DNA from: Ottowia oryzae
GTDB taxonomy: Bacteria; Pseudomonadota; Gammaproteobacteria; Burkholderiales; Burkholderiaceae_C
Direction of reading: 5' to 3'
Length of the DNA stretch: 64,000 nt
NCBI RefSeq assembly: GCF_003008535.1
Contig: NZ_CP027666.1
Span: 3,709,501 to 3,773,500 of the forward strand
This document shows positions 53,464 to 61,877 of the stretch, one piece after another; positions within the stretch are counted from its first letter, which is position 1, and every line of letters begins with the position of its first letter. The notes under the pieces are model-generated. The model saw only the letters and a list, made by a program, of their open reading frames with translations. It searched no databases and was not told the origin of the DNA. The position numbers and the translations under genes are program-made.

Positions 53464-54840
53464 ATGCAATCCTGGCGCGCCTCCCTGCTTCGCTTTGACC
53501 CCGACGGTCAAGCCCTGTTCGATGAAGACGGCCTGCTGGTGGTGGGCCCCAATGCCGAGGGCCGCCAGGTGGTGCTGGCCGCGGGCGCCTACGCCGCGCT
53601 GGCCGCGCAGTACGCCGATGTGCCCTGCACGCATCTGCCGGGGCGCATCCTGGCGCCGGGCTTTGTCGACCTGCACATCCATTACCCGCAGACCGACGTG
53701 ATCGGCTCGCCCGCCGAAGGCCTGCTGCCGTGGCTGGAGCACTACACCTTCCCGCACGAGGCGCAGTTTGCCGACGAGGCCCACGCCGCCAGCGTGGCGC
53801 GCTTTTTCTGTGACGAGCTGCTGCGCAACGGCGTGACCACGTCGCTCACGTTCAGCACCTCGCACGTGCCTTCGGTCGACGCGCTCTTTGCCGAAGCGCA
53901 GCGCCGCCACATGCGCCTGATCACCGGCAAGGTGCTGCAAGACCGCCACAGCCCCGACGGCGTGCGCGACGACACTGAGCAAAGCCTGATCGACACCGAG
54001 GCATTGATCCGCCAATGGCACGGCGTAGACCGCCTGGGCTACGCCATCACGCCGCGCTTTGCCCCCAGCTGCACCGAGGCGCAACTGCGCGGCGCGGGCG
54101 CGCTGGCGGCCCAATACCCCGATGTGTGGGTGCAGTCGCACGTGGCCGAAAACCTGGACGAAGTGGCCTGGGCGCGCGCGCTGTTCCCCGATTCGCGCAG
54201 CTACCTGGCCATCTACGCCGACCACGGCCTGATGCGCCCGCGCGCCGTGTACGCGCACTGCATCCACTTCGACGACGACGACCGCCGCCTGATGCGCGAC
54301 ACGCGCACCGCCGCCGCCGTCTCGCCCACCAGCAACCTGTTTCTGGGCAGCGGCTTTTTCGACTTCGCCGCCGCCGACCGCGTGGGCTTTCTGCCGCCGG
54401 GCCGCCCCAAGGCAGAAACGGCCCCCTCGGGGGGCAGCGGACCTCGCGAAGCGGGGGAGCGTGGGGGCATGTTGTACGGTTTGGCCAGCGACGTGGGCGG
54501 TGGCACCAGCTTTTCGCCCTTCGTCACCATGCGCGCCGCCTACTTCACCGGCCGCGCGGCCACCACCGGCTTTGCCGCCAAGCCCGGCGTCAGCCTGGCA
54601 CCTGAAAAGCTGTGGTGGCTGCACACGGCGGGCGCCGCGCGCGCGCTGGACCTGGAAGGTGTCATCGGCAACCTGCAGCCCGGCTGCGAGGCCGACTTCG
54701 TCGTGCTGAACCCCGCCGCCACACCGCTGCTGGCGCGGCGCACGTCGCAGGCCGATTCGCTGGCCGAGCTGCTGTTCGCCCTGATCGTGCTGGGCGACGA
54801 CCGCGTGATCGAGCAAACCATTATTTCTCAAGCAAAATAA
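53464..54840 (+). CDS. guaD: Guanine deaminase GuaD
   Basis: A 458-residue zinc amidohydrolase that converts guanine to xanthine. Motifs are GFVDLHIHYPQTD, VQSHVAENLDE, VYAHCIHFDD, and LASDVGGGTSFS. Between RVGF and LYGLASDV an extra Pro/Gly/Ser-rich stretch of about 20-25 residues is encoded by a sequence with GCCCCCTCGGGGGGC, unlike other family members. The last residues (IISQAK) fall in a dispersed repeat. TetR regulation is likely. Confidence 0.93.
   Translation: MQSWRASLLRFDPDGQALFDEDGLLVVGPNAEGRQVVLAAGAYAALAAQYADVPCTHLPGRILAPGFVDLHIHYPQTDVIGSPAEGLLPWLEHYTFPHEAQFADEAHAASVARFFCDELLRNGVTTSLTFSTSHVPSVDALFAEAQRRHMRLITGKVLQDRHSPDGVRDDTEQSLIDTEALIRQWHGVDRLGYAITPRFAPSCTEAQLRGAGALAAQYPDVWVQSHVAENLDEVAWARALFPDSRSYLAIYADHGLMRPRAVYAHCIHFDDDDRRLMRDTRTAAAVSPTSNLFLGSGFFDFAAADRVGFLPPGRPKAETAPSGGSGPREAGERGGMLYGLASDVGGGTSFSPFVTMRAAYFTGRAATTGFAAKPGVSLAPEKLWWLHTAGAARALDLEGVIGNLQPGCEADFVVLNPAATPLLARRTSQADSLAELLFALIVLGDDRVIEQTIISQAK
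54395..54472. repeat. Palindromic repeat inserted in frame within guaD
   Basis: Contains GCCCCCTCGGGGGGC and AGCGGGGGAGCGTGGGGG. Such sequences are typical intergenic repeats in Comamonadaceae (recalled). It adds about 20 residues to the enzyme without breaking the frame. Confidence 0.5.
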
Positions 54841-54881
54841 CGCCCCAGCGCTGGCGCAGACTGCGCTGGCAGCTATCAAAA
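54823..54881. repeat. Dispersed hairpin repeat, copy 14
   Basis: TTCTCAAGCAAAATAACG, CCCAGCGCTGGCGCAG, CTGCGCTGGCAGCTATCAAAA; overlaps the guaD 3' end and ends shortly before dcd. Confidence 0.75.
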
Positions 54882-54895
54882 CCAGAGTACACAGC

Positions 54896-55471
54896 ATGAG
54901 CATCAAGAGCGACCGATGGATCCGCCGCATGGCCGAACAGCACGGCATGATCGAGCCGTTCGAGCCCGGCCAAGTCCGCCAAAGCGCCGACGGGCAGAAG
55001 ATCGTCAGCTACGGCACCAGCAGCTACGGCTACGACATCCGCTGCGCGCCCGAATTCAAGGTGTTCACCAACATCCACAGCACGGTGGTGGACCCGAAGA
55101 ACTTCGACGAGAAGAGCTTTGTAGACATCAACGCGCCGGTCTGCATCATTCCGCCCAACAGCTTTGCGCTGGCGCGCACGGTGGAATACTTCCGCATCCC
55201 GCGTAACGTGCTGACCATCTGCCTGGGCAAAAGCACGTACGCGCGCTGCGGCATCATCGTCAACGTCACGCCTTTCGAGCCCGAATGGGAAGGCTACGTG
55301 ACGCTGGAATTCAGCAACACCACGCCGCTGCCCGCCAAGATCTACGCGGGCGAGGGCTGCGCGCAGGTGCTGTTCTTTGAAAGCGACCCCGACGACGTGT
55401 GCGAAACCAGCTACAAGGACCGTGGCGGCAAGTACCAGGGCCAGGTGGGTGTGACGCTGCCCAAGACCTGA
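54896..55471 (+). CDS. dcd: dCTP deaminase
   Basis: A 191-residue enzyme converting dCTP to dUTP in the cytosol. Conserved segments are GTSSYGYDIRCAPEF, NSFALARTVEYFRIP and GKSTYARCGIIVNVTPFEPEWEGYVTLE, with the catalytic glutamate in the last. The length is standard. It follows guaD by 55 bases, with a repeat between. Salvage and dUTP supply for dTMP synthesis. Confidence 0.96.
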   Translation: MSIKSDRWIRRMAEQHGMIEPFEPGQVRQSADGQKIVSYGTSSYGYDIRCAPEFKVFTNIHSTVVDPKNFDEKSFVDINAPVCIIPPNSFALARTVEYFRIPRNVLTICLGKSTYARCGIIVNVTPFEPEWEGYVTLEFSNTTPLPAKIYAGEGCAQVLFFESDPDDVCETSYKDRGGKYQGQVGVTLPKT

Positions 55472-55521
55472 TGGCGCGGGCTGGCGCAAGCCGACGCGCT
55501 GCCAGACCGACGCCCGTCAAC

Positions 55522-55577
55522 TACTGAATTGATAGCTGCTGGCGCTGGTGCACAGTGCGCTGGCGGAATTTTCCTTT
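55522..55577. repeat. Dispersed hairpin repeat, copy 15
   Basis: GAATTGATAGCTGCTGGCGCTGG, centre, GTGCGCTGGCGGAATTTTCC. Confidence 0.75.
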
Positions 55578-55646
55578 CGCAACCACGCAAATCACGCCCA
55601 GGCCACGGTCGCCGCACCCTCAGCGCCCTGCTGCGGCCCCATCCGG

Positions 55647-56585
55647 ATGACTTCCACCACCCTGGCCACCTTCTGGTGGGTTCCCGTCACTTTGTTCGCG
55701 GCGCTGGCGCAGACCGGGCGCAACGCGGCGCAGAAGTCGCTGACCGGCAGCCTGGGCACCTGGGCCGCCACGCTGGTGCGATTTTTGTTTGGGCTTCCGT
55801 TCGCGCTGGTGTGCCTGCTGTCGCTGTACCTGTGGCCGGGCGGCGCGCCCGCGCCGTGGCCGGTGTTCTCTTGGGCGTACTTCGGCTGGATCGCGCTGGG
55901 CGCGGCGTTTCAGCTGGGCGCCACCGCCGCGCTGCTGCGCGCCATGCAAGAGCGCAACTTCGCCGTGGCCGTCACGCTGTCGAAAACGGAGGTGCTGCAG
56001 GTGGCGCTGTTCAGCGTGCTGTTTCTGGGCGAGTGGCCCACGGTGGTGATGGTGGCCGCCATGCTGGTGGCCACGGCGGGCGTGGCTGTGCTCAGCCTGC
56101 CGCCAGCAGAACGCCGCGCCAGCCTGGGCCACTCAGCCTGGTGGTCGGCGTCAGCAGGCTATGGGTTGTTGTGCGGCGCGTGCTTTGCCCTCGCCTCGGT
56201 CGGTTACCGCGGCGCCGCGCTGGCGCTGGGGGTTGAATCGCCCTGGTTGTCGGCGGCGTGGGGCGTGCTGCTGGCGCAGGCGATGCAGTCGCTCAGCCTG
56301 GGCGGGTGGCTGGCCTGGCGCTCGCCCGAGGGCTTGCGGCCCATCTGGCGCGCGTGGCGCGTGTCGCTGGTGGCGGGTTCGCTGGGCGCCATCGCTTCAC
56401 TGGCCTGGTTTGCGGCCTACGCGATGCAAAACGCCACCGCGGTGCGCACCGTGGGCATGTCGGAAGTGCTGTTCAGCCTGCTGGTGTCGCGCGGCCTGTT
56501 TCGCGAACGCATGAGCGGCACCGAGAAAGCGGGGATGACGCTGGTGGTGCTGGGCATCGTGGTGTTGTGCGCGCCATACCTGTGA
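55647..56585 (+). CDS. DMT-superfamily (EamA-like) transporter
   Basis: A 312-residue membrane protein with about ten helices and two EamA-like halves. Segments such as FAVAVTLSKTEVLQVALFSVLFLGEWP and AVRTVGMSEVLFSLLVSRGLFRERM are typical. Substrate unknown. ATG 55647 starts just ahead of the first helix; the frame is open further upstream without support. Confidence 0.88.
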   Translation: MTSTTLATFWWVPVTLFAALAQTGRNAAQKSLTGSLGTWAATLVRFLFGLPFALVCLLSLYLWPGGAPAPWPVFSWAYFGWIALGAAFQLGATAALLRAMQERNFAVAVTLSKTEVLQVALFSVLFLGEWPTVVMVAAMLVATAGVAVLSLPPAERRASLGHSAWWSASAGYGLLCGACFALASVGYRGAALALGVESPWLSAAWGVLLAQAMQSLSLGGWLAWRSPEGLRPIWRAWRVSLVAGSLGAIASLAWFAAYAMQNATAVRTVGMSEVLFSLLVSRGLFRERMSGTEKAGMTLVVLGIVVLCAPYL

Positions 56586-56640
56586 GCGCTAGCTGGCCAC
56601 TTCACCTTGAGTTTTTGATCTACAAAAAGGGAGAACTGAA

Positions 56641-57315
56641 ATGCATCCACTTCGCAGCGCCGTGGGCCTGACGATCGCCGCCGCCGCATGGCTGGCACCC
56701 GCCTGCGCGGCGTGGGCCGATTGCCAGAGCGACTTTGCGCGCGACAACCGCGTCAAGCCCGAGGCGGGGCCGTTCAAGCTGACGGAAGACCGCGTGCCCA
56801 TGACCCGCATGTCTGACGGCAGCTGGGTGATGACGCTGCGCCAGGGCAAGGTGACCACGGTGTCCGAGGTCGTGCCCGACAAGACGGCCTTTCGCATCAC
56901 GTCCGATGCGCCGATGGGCGACCACTACATGGGCGTGGGCCAGAAGGCGTGGTCCAAATCGCTTCCGTATGGCGAATGGACGGCGCTCAGCGCCGAAGAC
57001 ACCCAGCTGTTTGCAGGCGCCACCGCCACGTACATGACGACCGAAGGCATGACCAACCTGACCTGCGACCTGCAAGACAACGGCGGCCGGGCCGTGCGCA
57101 CGTACCGCTACCAGGTGCCGGGCGACGGGCTGAGCAGCAAGATCACCACCATCACGGCGCAGTTCGACGCCAAGACCGGGCTGCCGCTGACGACCGACGC
57201 GGAAGGCGAGGCGAAATCCAACAAGTTCACCGCAGCAGGGCGCTTTGAATTTGACCGCACGATCCAGATCCGCCCACCCGCGGCGCCTGCGGCGCGCGCG
57301 AAACGCGGCAGCTGA
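56641..57315 (+). CDS. Uncharacterised exported protein
   Basis: A 224-residue protein with a signal peptide (VGLTIAAAAWLAPACAAWA) and a mature beta-rich part containing two cysteines (WADCQSDF and NLTCDLQDNG) that could pair. No known domain is recognised. It ends with a basic tail (AARAKRGS). A ribosome site (GGGAG) lies 9 bases before the ATG, 55 bases after the transporter gene. Confidence 0.75.
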   Translation: MHPLRSAVGLTIAAAAWLAPACAAWADCQSDFARDNRVKPEAGPFKLTEDRVPMTRMSDGSWVMTLRQGKVTTVSEVVPDKTAFRITSDAPMGDHYMGVGQKAWSKSLPYGEWTALSAEDTQLFAGATATYMTTEGMTNLTCDLQDNGGRAVRTYRYQVPGDGLSSKITTITAQFDAKTGLPLTTDAEGEAKSNKFTAAGRFEFDRTIQIRPPAAPAARAKRGS

Positions 57316-57410
57316 CGCGGCGGGGGTTGCGGCTGACATTGCGGGCGCCGCGCCGGGGCAGCCAGACGGCGTCAACCTGCAGCGTCAACCTGCCCCGTTA
57401 ATCGGCCTCA

Positions 57411-58340
57411 TCAACCAGCGGCGCGCACCGCCAGCCGTGCGGCCGCCAGGTCCCAGCCAGCCCAGCCGCAGCTTTTGAACAGCACCGGGCCGCTGCGCTG
57501 GCCCCCGGCCTGGCCCAGCAAATCGCCATGCACCACGTCAGCCAAGCTGGCGAAATCGGCCACGGGCAGGCCGGCCTGCAGCAAGTCGCCCGCTTCGTGG
57601 TCGGCATCGCGCGAATCGACGACGATGCGGCCGTACTGCGCTACGTGGCGGCACAGCTCGGGCGCCAGTTCCACCATCTGCGGGGTGAAGGCGCCCACGG
57701 CGGCGATGAAGGCGTCGGGGCGCGGCAGCGCCCGCAGCACGACGGCGCTGGCGGGCGTGCAGGTGGCGATCAGCGGGCAGTCGTCGGCGACGGCGTCGGC
57801 ATCGGGCACCGCATCGGCCTGCAGGCCCAGCCCGCGCGCGTGCTGCACCAGGGCATCGGCGCTGGCGGCACTGCGCGAGGCGACCAGAAACCGCCGCACG
57901 CCCAGCGCGGCGGCAAACACCTCGACATGCGCCATGCCCTGCACCCCGGCGCCGACGATGAGCATGGGCCCCGCCAGGTTCGGCGCCAGCTGGCGCGCAG
58001 CCAGCGCCGACACGGCGGCGGTGCGCCGCGCGGTGACGGTGGGGCCGTCCAGAATCAGGCGGCGCTGGCCCGTGGCCACGTCGAACACCGTCACGTCGCC
58101 CTGGATGGTGGGGCGCGCGGTGCCGGCGTTGGCGGGCGTGAAGGTGATGAGCTTGGTCATCGCCGTGCGGGCGTCGCAGCCAGGCATGGCGAAAAGGTAG
58201 GCGCCCTGGTCCATGGGCACCACCAGGCGCGGCGGCACGCTGACGCTGGCGTCGGTCAGCAGGGCTTCAATCTCGTTGACCAGCGCGGGCCAGGGCAGGC
58301 ACTGGGCGGTGCGTGGGGCGTCAAGCAGGGTGTCGGTCAT
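57411..58340 (-). CDS. Ornithine cyclodeaminase/mu-crystallin family protein
   Basis: A 309-residue NAD(P)-binding enzyme. The dinucleotide motif is MLIVGAGVQGMAHVEVF, and the substrate lysine region is ARTAMTKLITFTPANAG. Family members include ornithine cyclodeaminase and delta-1-pyrroline-2-carboxylate reductase; no neighbour distinguishes them. A second ATG three codons upstream (58349) is possible. Convergent with the unknown exported protein. Confidence 0.87.
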   Translation of the reverse strand: MTDTLLDAPRTAQCLPWPALVNEIEALLTDASVSVPPRLVVPMDQGAYLFAMPGCDARTAMTKLITFTPANAGTARPTIQGDVTVFDVATGQRRLILDGPTVTARRTAAVSALAARQLAPNLAGPMLIVGAGVQGMAHVEVFAAALGVRRFLVASRSAASADALVQHARGLGLQADAVPDADAVADDCPLIATCTPASAVVLRALPRPDAFIAAVGAFTPQMVELAPELCRHVAQYGRIVVDSRDADHEAGDLLQAGLPVADFASLADVVHGDLLGQAGGQRSGPVLFKSCGWAGWDLAAARLAVRAAG

Positions 58341-58379
58341 GCGGGGCATTCTGGCGCAGGCGCTGCGCAGCGGCGAATT

Positions 58380-58441
58380 GCTATTTAATGCATAGCTGCC
58401 AGCGCTGGTGCGGCCTGCGCCACGGGCACTTTTTACTTGAA
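58380..58441. repeat. Dispersed hairpin repeat, copy 16
   Basis: GCATAGCTGCCAGCGCTGG, centre, CCTGCGCCACGGGC, TTTTTACTTGAA; between the cyclodeaminase homologue and pcp. Confidence 0.7.
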
Positions 58442-58450
58442 CCCTGCCGT

Positions 58451-59137
58451 TCAATGAATGGCGCCGCCGCCGCTGCGCACATCGCCGGTGGTGGCCAGCG
58501 CGGTGCGGATGCCTGCGCGCAGGCCCTCCACCATGTCGGCCAGCGGCAGGCTGGGCGCGCCCTGCTCGGGCAGCATGGGCACGTGGATGAAGCCGCCTCG
58601 CGCGCCTTTCAAGGCAGGCACCGTGGCCAGCCGGTGCATCAGCCCATAGAAGACGTGGTTGCAGACGAAGGTGCCCGCGGTTTGCGAAATCTCGCCCGGC
58701 ACGCCCGCAGCCAGGATGGCGTCGCGCATCGCCTTGATCGGCAGCGTGCTGAAGTACGCGGCGGGGCCGCCGGGCAGCACGGGGGTGTCGATGGGCTGCG
58801 CACCGGCGTTGTCGGCGATGCGGGCGTCATCCACGTTGATGGCAATGCGCTCGACAGACAACGCGCTGCGCCCGCTGGCCAGCCCCAGGCAAATCACCAG
58901 CGTGGGGCGGTGGCGTGCGAGGGCGGCGTCCAGCGCCACCAGCGCGCTGCCAAAGACGGTGGGCAGTTGTTCGGCCACGACACGGTGGCCGTCCAGCAGC
59001 CTGCCGTGCAGGGCCTGGGCGATGCGCCAGCTGGGGTTGACGGGGTCGCCCCCGAAGGGGTCGAAGCCCGTCAGCAACACGGGCGCGGGGCTTGGGCGGT
59101 CGTCCGACGCGCGGGCGGTGTGGCGGGCAGATACCAT
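58451..59137 (-). CDS. pcp: Pyroglutamyl-peptidase I
   Basis: A 228-residue cysteine peptidase that removes N-terminal pyroglutamate. The catalytic triad is visible: Glu96 (VERIAINVDD), Cys159 (TAGTFVCNHVFY) and His185 (GGFIHVPMLP). The start LLTGFDPFGGDPVNPSW is the family N-terminus, so the first 19 residues are an extension. Divergent from ypfJ by 44 bases. Confidence 0.94.
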   Translation of the reverse strand: MVSARHTARASDDRPSPAPVLLTGFDPFGGDPVNPSWRIAQALHGRLLDGHRVVAEQLPTVFGSALVALDAALARHRPTLVICLGLASGRSALSVERIAINVDDARIADNAGAQPIDTPVLPGGPAAYFSTLPIKAMRDAILAAGVPGEISQTAGTFVCNHVFYGLMHRLATVPALKGARGGFIHVPMLPEQGAPSLPLADMVEGLRAGIRTALATTGDVRSGGGAIH

Positions 59138-59181
59138 TGCGGCAATTTAGCGCATCGCGGATGCGCGGTGAGGAGCACACG

Positions 59182-60066
59182 ATGAGGTGGGAAGGCAACG
59201 ACCAGTCAAGCAACGTGGAAGACCGGCGCGGTGACGATGGCGGCGGCGGGGGTGGCGGCTTTGGCTTCGGCGGCCGCAGCATCGGCATTGGCACCATCGT
59301 GATTGCGCTGGTGGGTGGCTGGATCTTTGGCATCAACCCACTGACCATTCTGGGCATGCTGAGCGGCGGCGGCGGTGCGCCCGTAGTGCAGCAGCAAGGC
59401 CCGGCCAAGGCGCCGCCATCGAACGACAAGGAGGCGGCGTTTGTTTCGACCGTGCTGCGCTCTACCGAAGATGCGTGGGGCCAGGTGTTTCGCGAGAACG
59501 GCGCGCAGTACAAGCCGCCGCGCCTGGTGCTGTACCGCGGCGTGACGCCCACGGCCTGCGGCACCGGCCAGGCGGCGATGGGGCCGTTTTACTGCCCGGG
59601 CGACCAGAAGGTGTACCTGGACATGGACTTCTTCGACACGCTCAGCCGCCAGCTGGGCGCGCCGGGCGAGTTTGCGCGCGCCTACGTCGTCGCGCACGAA
59701 GTCGGCCACCACGTGCAGAACCTGATGGGCCTGACGGACAAGGTCGATGCGATGCGCGGGCGCGTCAGCCAGACGCAGCAGAACGCGCTGTCGGTGCGGC
59801 TGGAGCTGCAGGCCGACTGCTTCGCGGGCATCTGGGCCAACAAGTCTCAGCAGGCCAAGAACTGGCTGGACCAGGGCGACATCGAATCGGCCATGAACGC
59901 AGCTGCCAAGATCGGCGACGACGCGCTGCAAAAGCGCAGCCAGGGCTACGTGGTGCCGGACAGCTTCACGCACGGCTCCAGCGCGCAGCGCCAGCGCTGG
60001 TTCAACCAGGGCTACAAAACCGGCAGCGTGCAGGCGTGCGACACGTTCAACGCGCAGTCGCTGTAG
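59182..60066 (+). CDS. ypfJ: YpfJ-type neutral zinc metallopeptidase
   Basis: A 294-residue protein. A Gly-rich cytosolic start and one transmembrane helix (IGTIVIALVGGWIFGI) precede an extracytoplasmic domain. The zinc site is VVAHEVGHHVQNL, with a third ligand in LELQADCFAGIWA. Substrate unknown. The AGGAG site is 6 bases before ATG 59182; earlier starts are not supported. Confidence 0.9.
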   Translation: MRWEGNDQSSNVEDRRGDDGGGGGGGFGFGGRSIGIGTIVIALVGGWIFGINPLTILGMLSGGGGAPVVQQQGPAKAPPSNDKEAAFVSTVLRSTEDAWGQVFRENGAQYKPPRLVLYRGVTPTACGTGQAAMGPFYCPGDQKVYLDMDFFDTLSRQLGAPGEFARAYVVAHEVGHHVQNLMGLTDKVDAMRGRVSQTQQNALSVRLELQADCFAGIWANKSQQAKNWLDQGDIESAMNAAAKIGDDALQKRSQGYVVPDSFTHGSSAQRQRWFNQGYKTGSVQACDTFNAQSL

Positions 60067-60080
60067 TGTCTTTAGGGCCA

Positions 60081-60136
60081 GGCATCCAATCCGGCGCCAG
60101 CGCAGGCTGCACCAGCGCTGGCAGCTATTAATTCAT
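60081..60136. repeat. Dispersed hairpin repeat, copy 17
   Basis: AATCCGGCGCCAGCGCAGG, centre, CACCAGCGCTGGCAGCTATTAATTC. Upstream of the helicase gene. Confidence 0.7.
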
Positions 60137-60214
60137 GAGCACCCGGGCGGCCGCGCTGCCCCGCCCCGTCACGCACGGTACAAAACGGGGTCAGGGTGCG
60201 ACAATAGAAGGTTC

Positions 60215-61669
60215 ATGACGCAACCCTATTCAACTCTTGCGCTGGCTGAGCCGCTCAAGCGCGCCGTGGCCGAGATGGGCTACGAGAACATGACGCCCAT
60301 CCAGGAGCAGGCCATTCCGGTCGTGCTGGCTGGCCAGGACGTGATGGGCGCCGCGCAGACCGGCACGGGCAAGACCGCCGCTTTTTCGCTGCCGCTGCTG
60401 CAGCGCCTGCTCAAGCACGAGACCGCCTCGGTATCGCCCGCGCGCCACCCGGTGCGCGCGCTGGTGCTGCTGCCCACGCGGGAATTGGCCGACCAGGTGG
60501 CTGGCCAGGTCAAGCAGTACGCCAAATACACCAACCTGCGCAGCGCCGTCGTCTTTGGCGGCATGGACATGAAGCCCCAGGTCGAAGAGTTGCGCAAGGG
60601 CGTCGAGGTGCTGGTGGCCACGCCGGGGCGCCTGCTGGACCACATCGAGGCCAAGACCGCGGTGCTGAACCAGGTCGAGTACGTGGTGCTGGACGAGGCC
60701 GACCGCATGCTGGACATCGGCTTCCTGCCCGATTTGCAGCGCATCCTGAATTACCTGCCCAAGCAGCGCACCACCCTGCTCTTCTCGGCCACGTTCTCGC
60801 CCGAGATCAAACGCCTGGCGGCCAGCTACCTGCAAGACCCGGTGCTGATCGAGGTGGCACGGCCGAACACCACCGCCTCCACGGTCGAGCAGCATTTCTA
60901 CCTGCTGGACGACGACGACAAGCGCAGCGCCATCCGCCAGGTGCTGAAAGACAAAGAGCTGCGCCAGGCCTTCGTGTTCTGCAACAGCAAGCTGGGCTGC
61001 GCCCGCCTGGCCCGCGCGCTGGAGCGCGACGGCCTGCGCACCACCGCGCTGCACGGCGACAAAAGCCAGGACGAGCGGCTGAAGTCGCTCGAAGCCTTCA
61101 AGCAGGGCGAAGTCGATCTGCTGGTGGCCACCGACGTGGCCGCGCGCGGGCTGGACATCAAGGACGTGCCCGCCGTCTTCAACTACGACGTGCCCTTCAA
61201 CCCCGAGGACTACGTGCACCGCATCGGCCGCACCGGCCGCGCGGGCGCCTCGGGCCTGGCCGTCACCCTGGTCACCAAGGGCGACCAGCGCCTGATGGGC
61301 GAGCTGGAAAAGCTGCTCAAGACCAAGATCGAAGTCGAGCACCTGCAGTTCGAGAACGAGCGCCCCAGCGGCCGCCAGAACGACGGCCGCCGCCGCTGGC
61401 AGGGCGACGAAACCGGCGATGCGCGCGACGACGTGCGCCGCCAGCGCGCCGAGCGCCGCACCAGCGACCGCCCCCGGCCCGCTGCCGCGCCAGCCGATCC
61501 GTTCTTCGACAAGCCGTACGAGGCTTCGCCTGCGGCCGAACAAGCCCCCGCCGCCTGGGAAACGCAGGCCCGCCCCGGGCGCAGCAGCGTGTCGGCCAAC
61601 ATCAAGCCGAAGCGCAAGGTGGCCGCGCTGTTCAAGGCGCCGCAGGAAACGCCGTCCGCGGCCGATTGA
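60215..61669 (+). CDS. rhlE: DEAD-box RNA helicase (RhlE-like)
   Basis: A 484-residue helicase. The core motifs are TPIQEQAIPVVLAGQDV (Q), AQTGTGKT (I), VLDEADRML (II), FSATFS (III) and YVHRIGRTGR (VI). The C-terminal 120 residues are basic and RGR-rich, ending with KRKVAALFK, as in RhlE. Roles in ribosome assembly or RNA turnover are expected. Single gene. Confidence 0.92.
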   Translation: MTQPYSTLALAEPLKRAVAEMGYENMTPIQEQAIPVVLAGQDVMGAAQTGTGKTAAFSLPLLQRLLKHETASVSPARHPVRALVLLPTRELADQVAGQVKQYAKYTNLRSAVVFGGMDMKPQVEELRKGVEVLVATPGRLLDHIEAKTAVLNQVEYVVLDEADRMLDIGFLPDLQRILNYLPKQRTTLLFSATFSPEIKRLAASYLQDPVLIEVARPNTTASTVEQHFYLLDDDDKRSAIRQVLKDKELRQAFVFCNSKLGCARLARALERDGLRTTALHGDKSQDERLKSLEAFKQGEVDLLVATDVAARGLDIKDVPAVFNYDVPFNPEDYVHRIGRTGRAGASGLAVTLVTKGDQRLMGELEKLLKTKIEVEHLQFENERPSGRQNDGRRRWQGDETGDARDDVRRQRAERRTSDRPRPAAAPADPFFDKPYEASPAAEQAPAAWETQARPGRSSVSANIKPKRKVAALFKAPQETPSAAD

Positions 61670-61820
61670 GTTGCCCGGGCGCATGCCAGCGCCCCACGCG
61701 ACTTTGGCGCCGCAGGTCAGCGCCGTTACGTTGCAGACACCGGCGCCGGCATCTTGATCGGGCTTGAGCGATCTGCGCGGCGAGGCGGCAAGCCAACTGC
61801 CGCAAGCGCCACAATCCAAG

Positions 61821-61876
61821 TAAAAACGTGCTCAAGCGCCCTAGGGATAAGCGCTGACAGCTATTGTTTTTGAAGC
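61821..61876. repeat. Dispersed hairpin repeat, copy 18 (partly decayed)
   Basis: GTGCTCAAGCGCC, GATAAGCGCTGACAGCTATTG, then TTTTGAAGC; lies between the convergent helicase and DUF445 genes. Confidence 0.55.
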
Positions 61877-61877
61877 A

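Noticed and set aside
53140..54948. Minus-strand open frame of 602 codons
   Set aside because: Antisense to guaD and overlapping the TetR gene; guaD has all zinc motifs, so this is a shadow.
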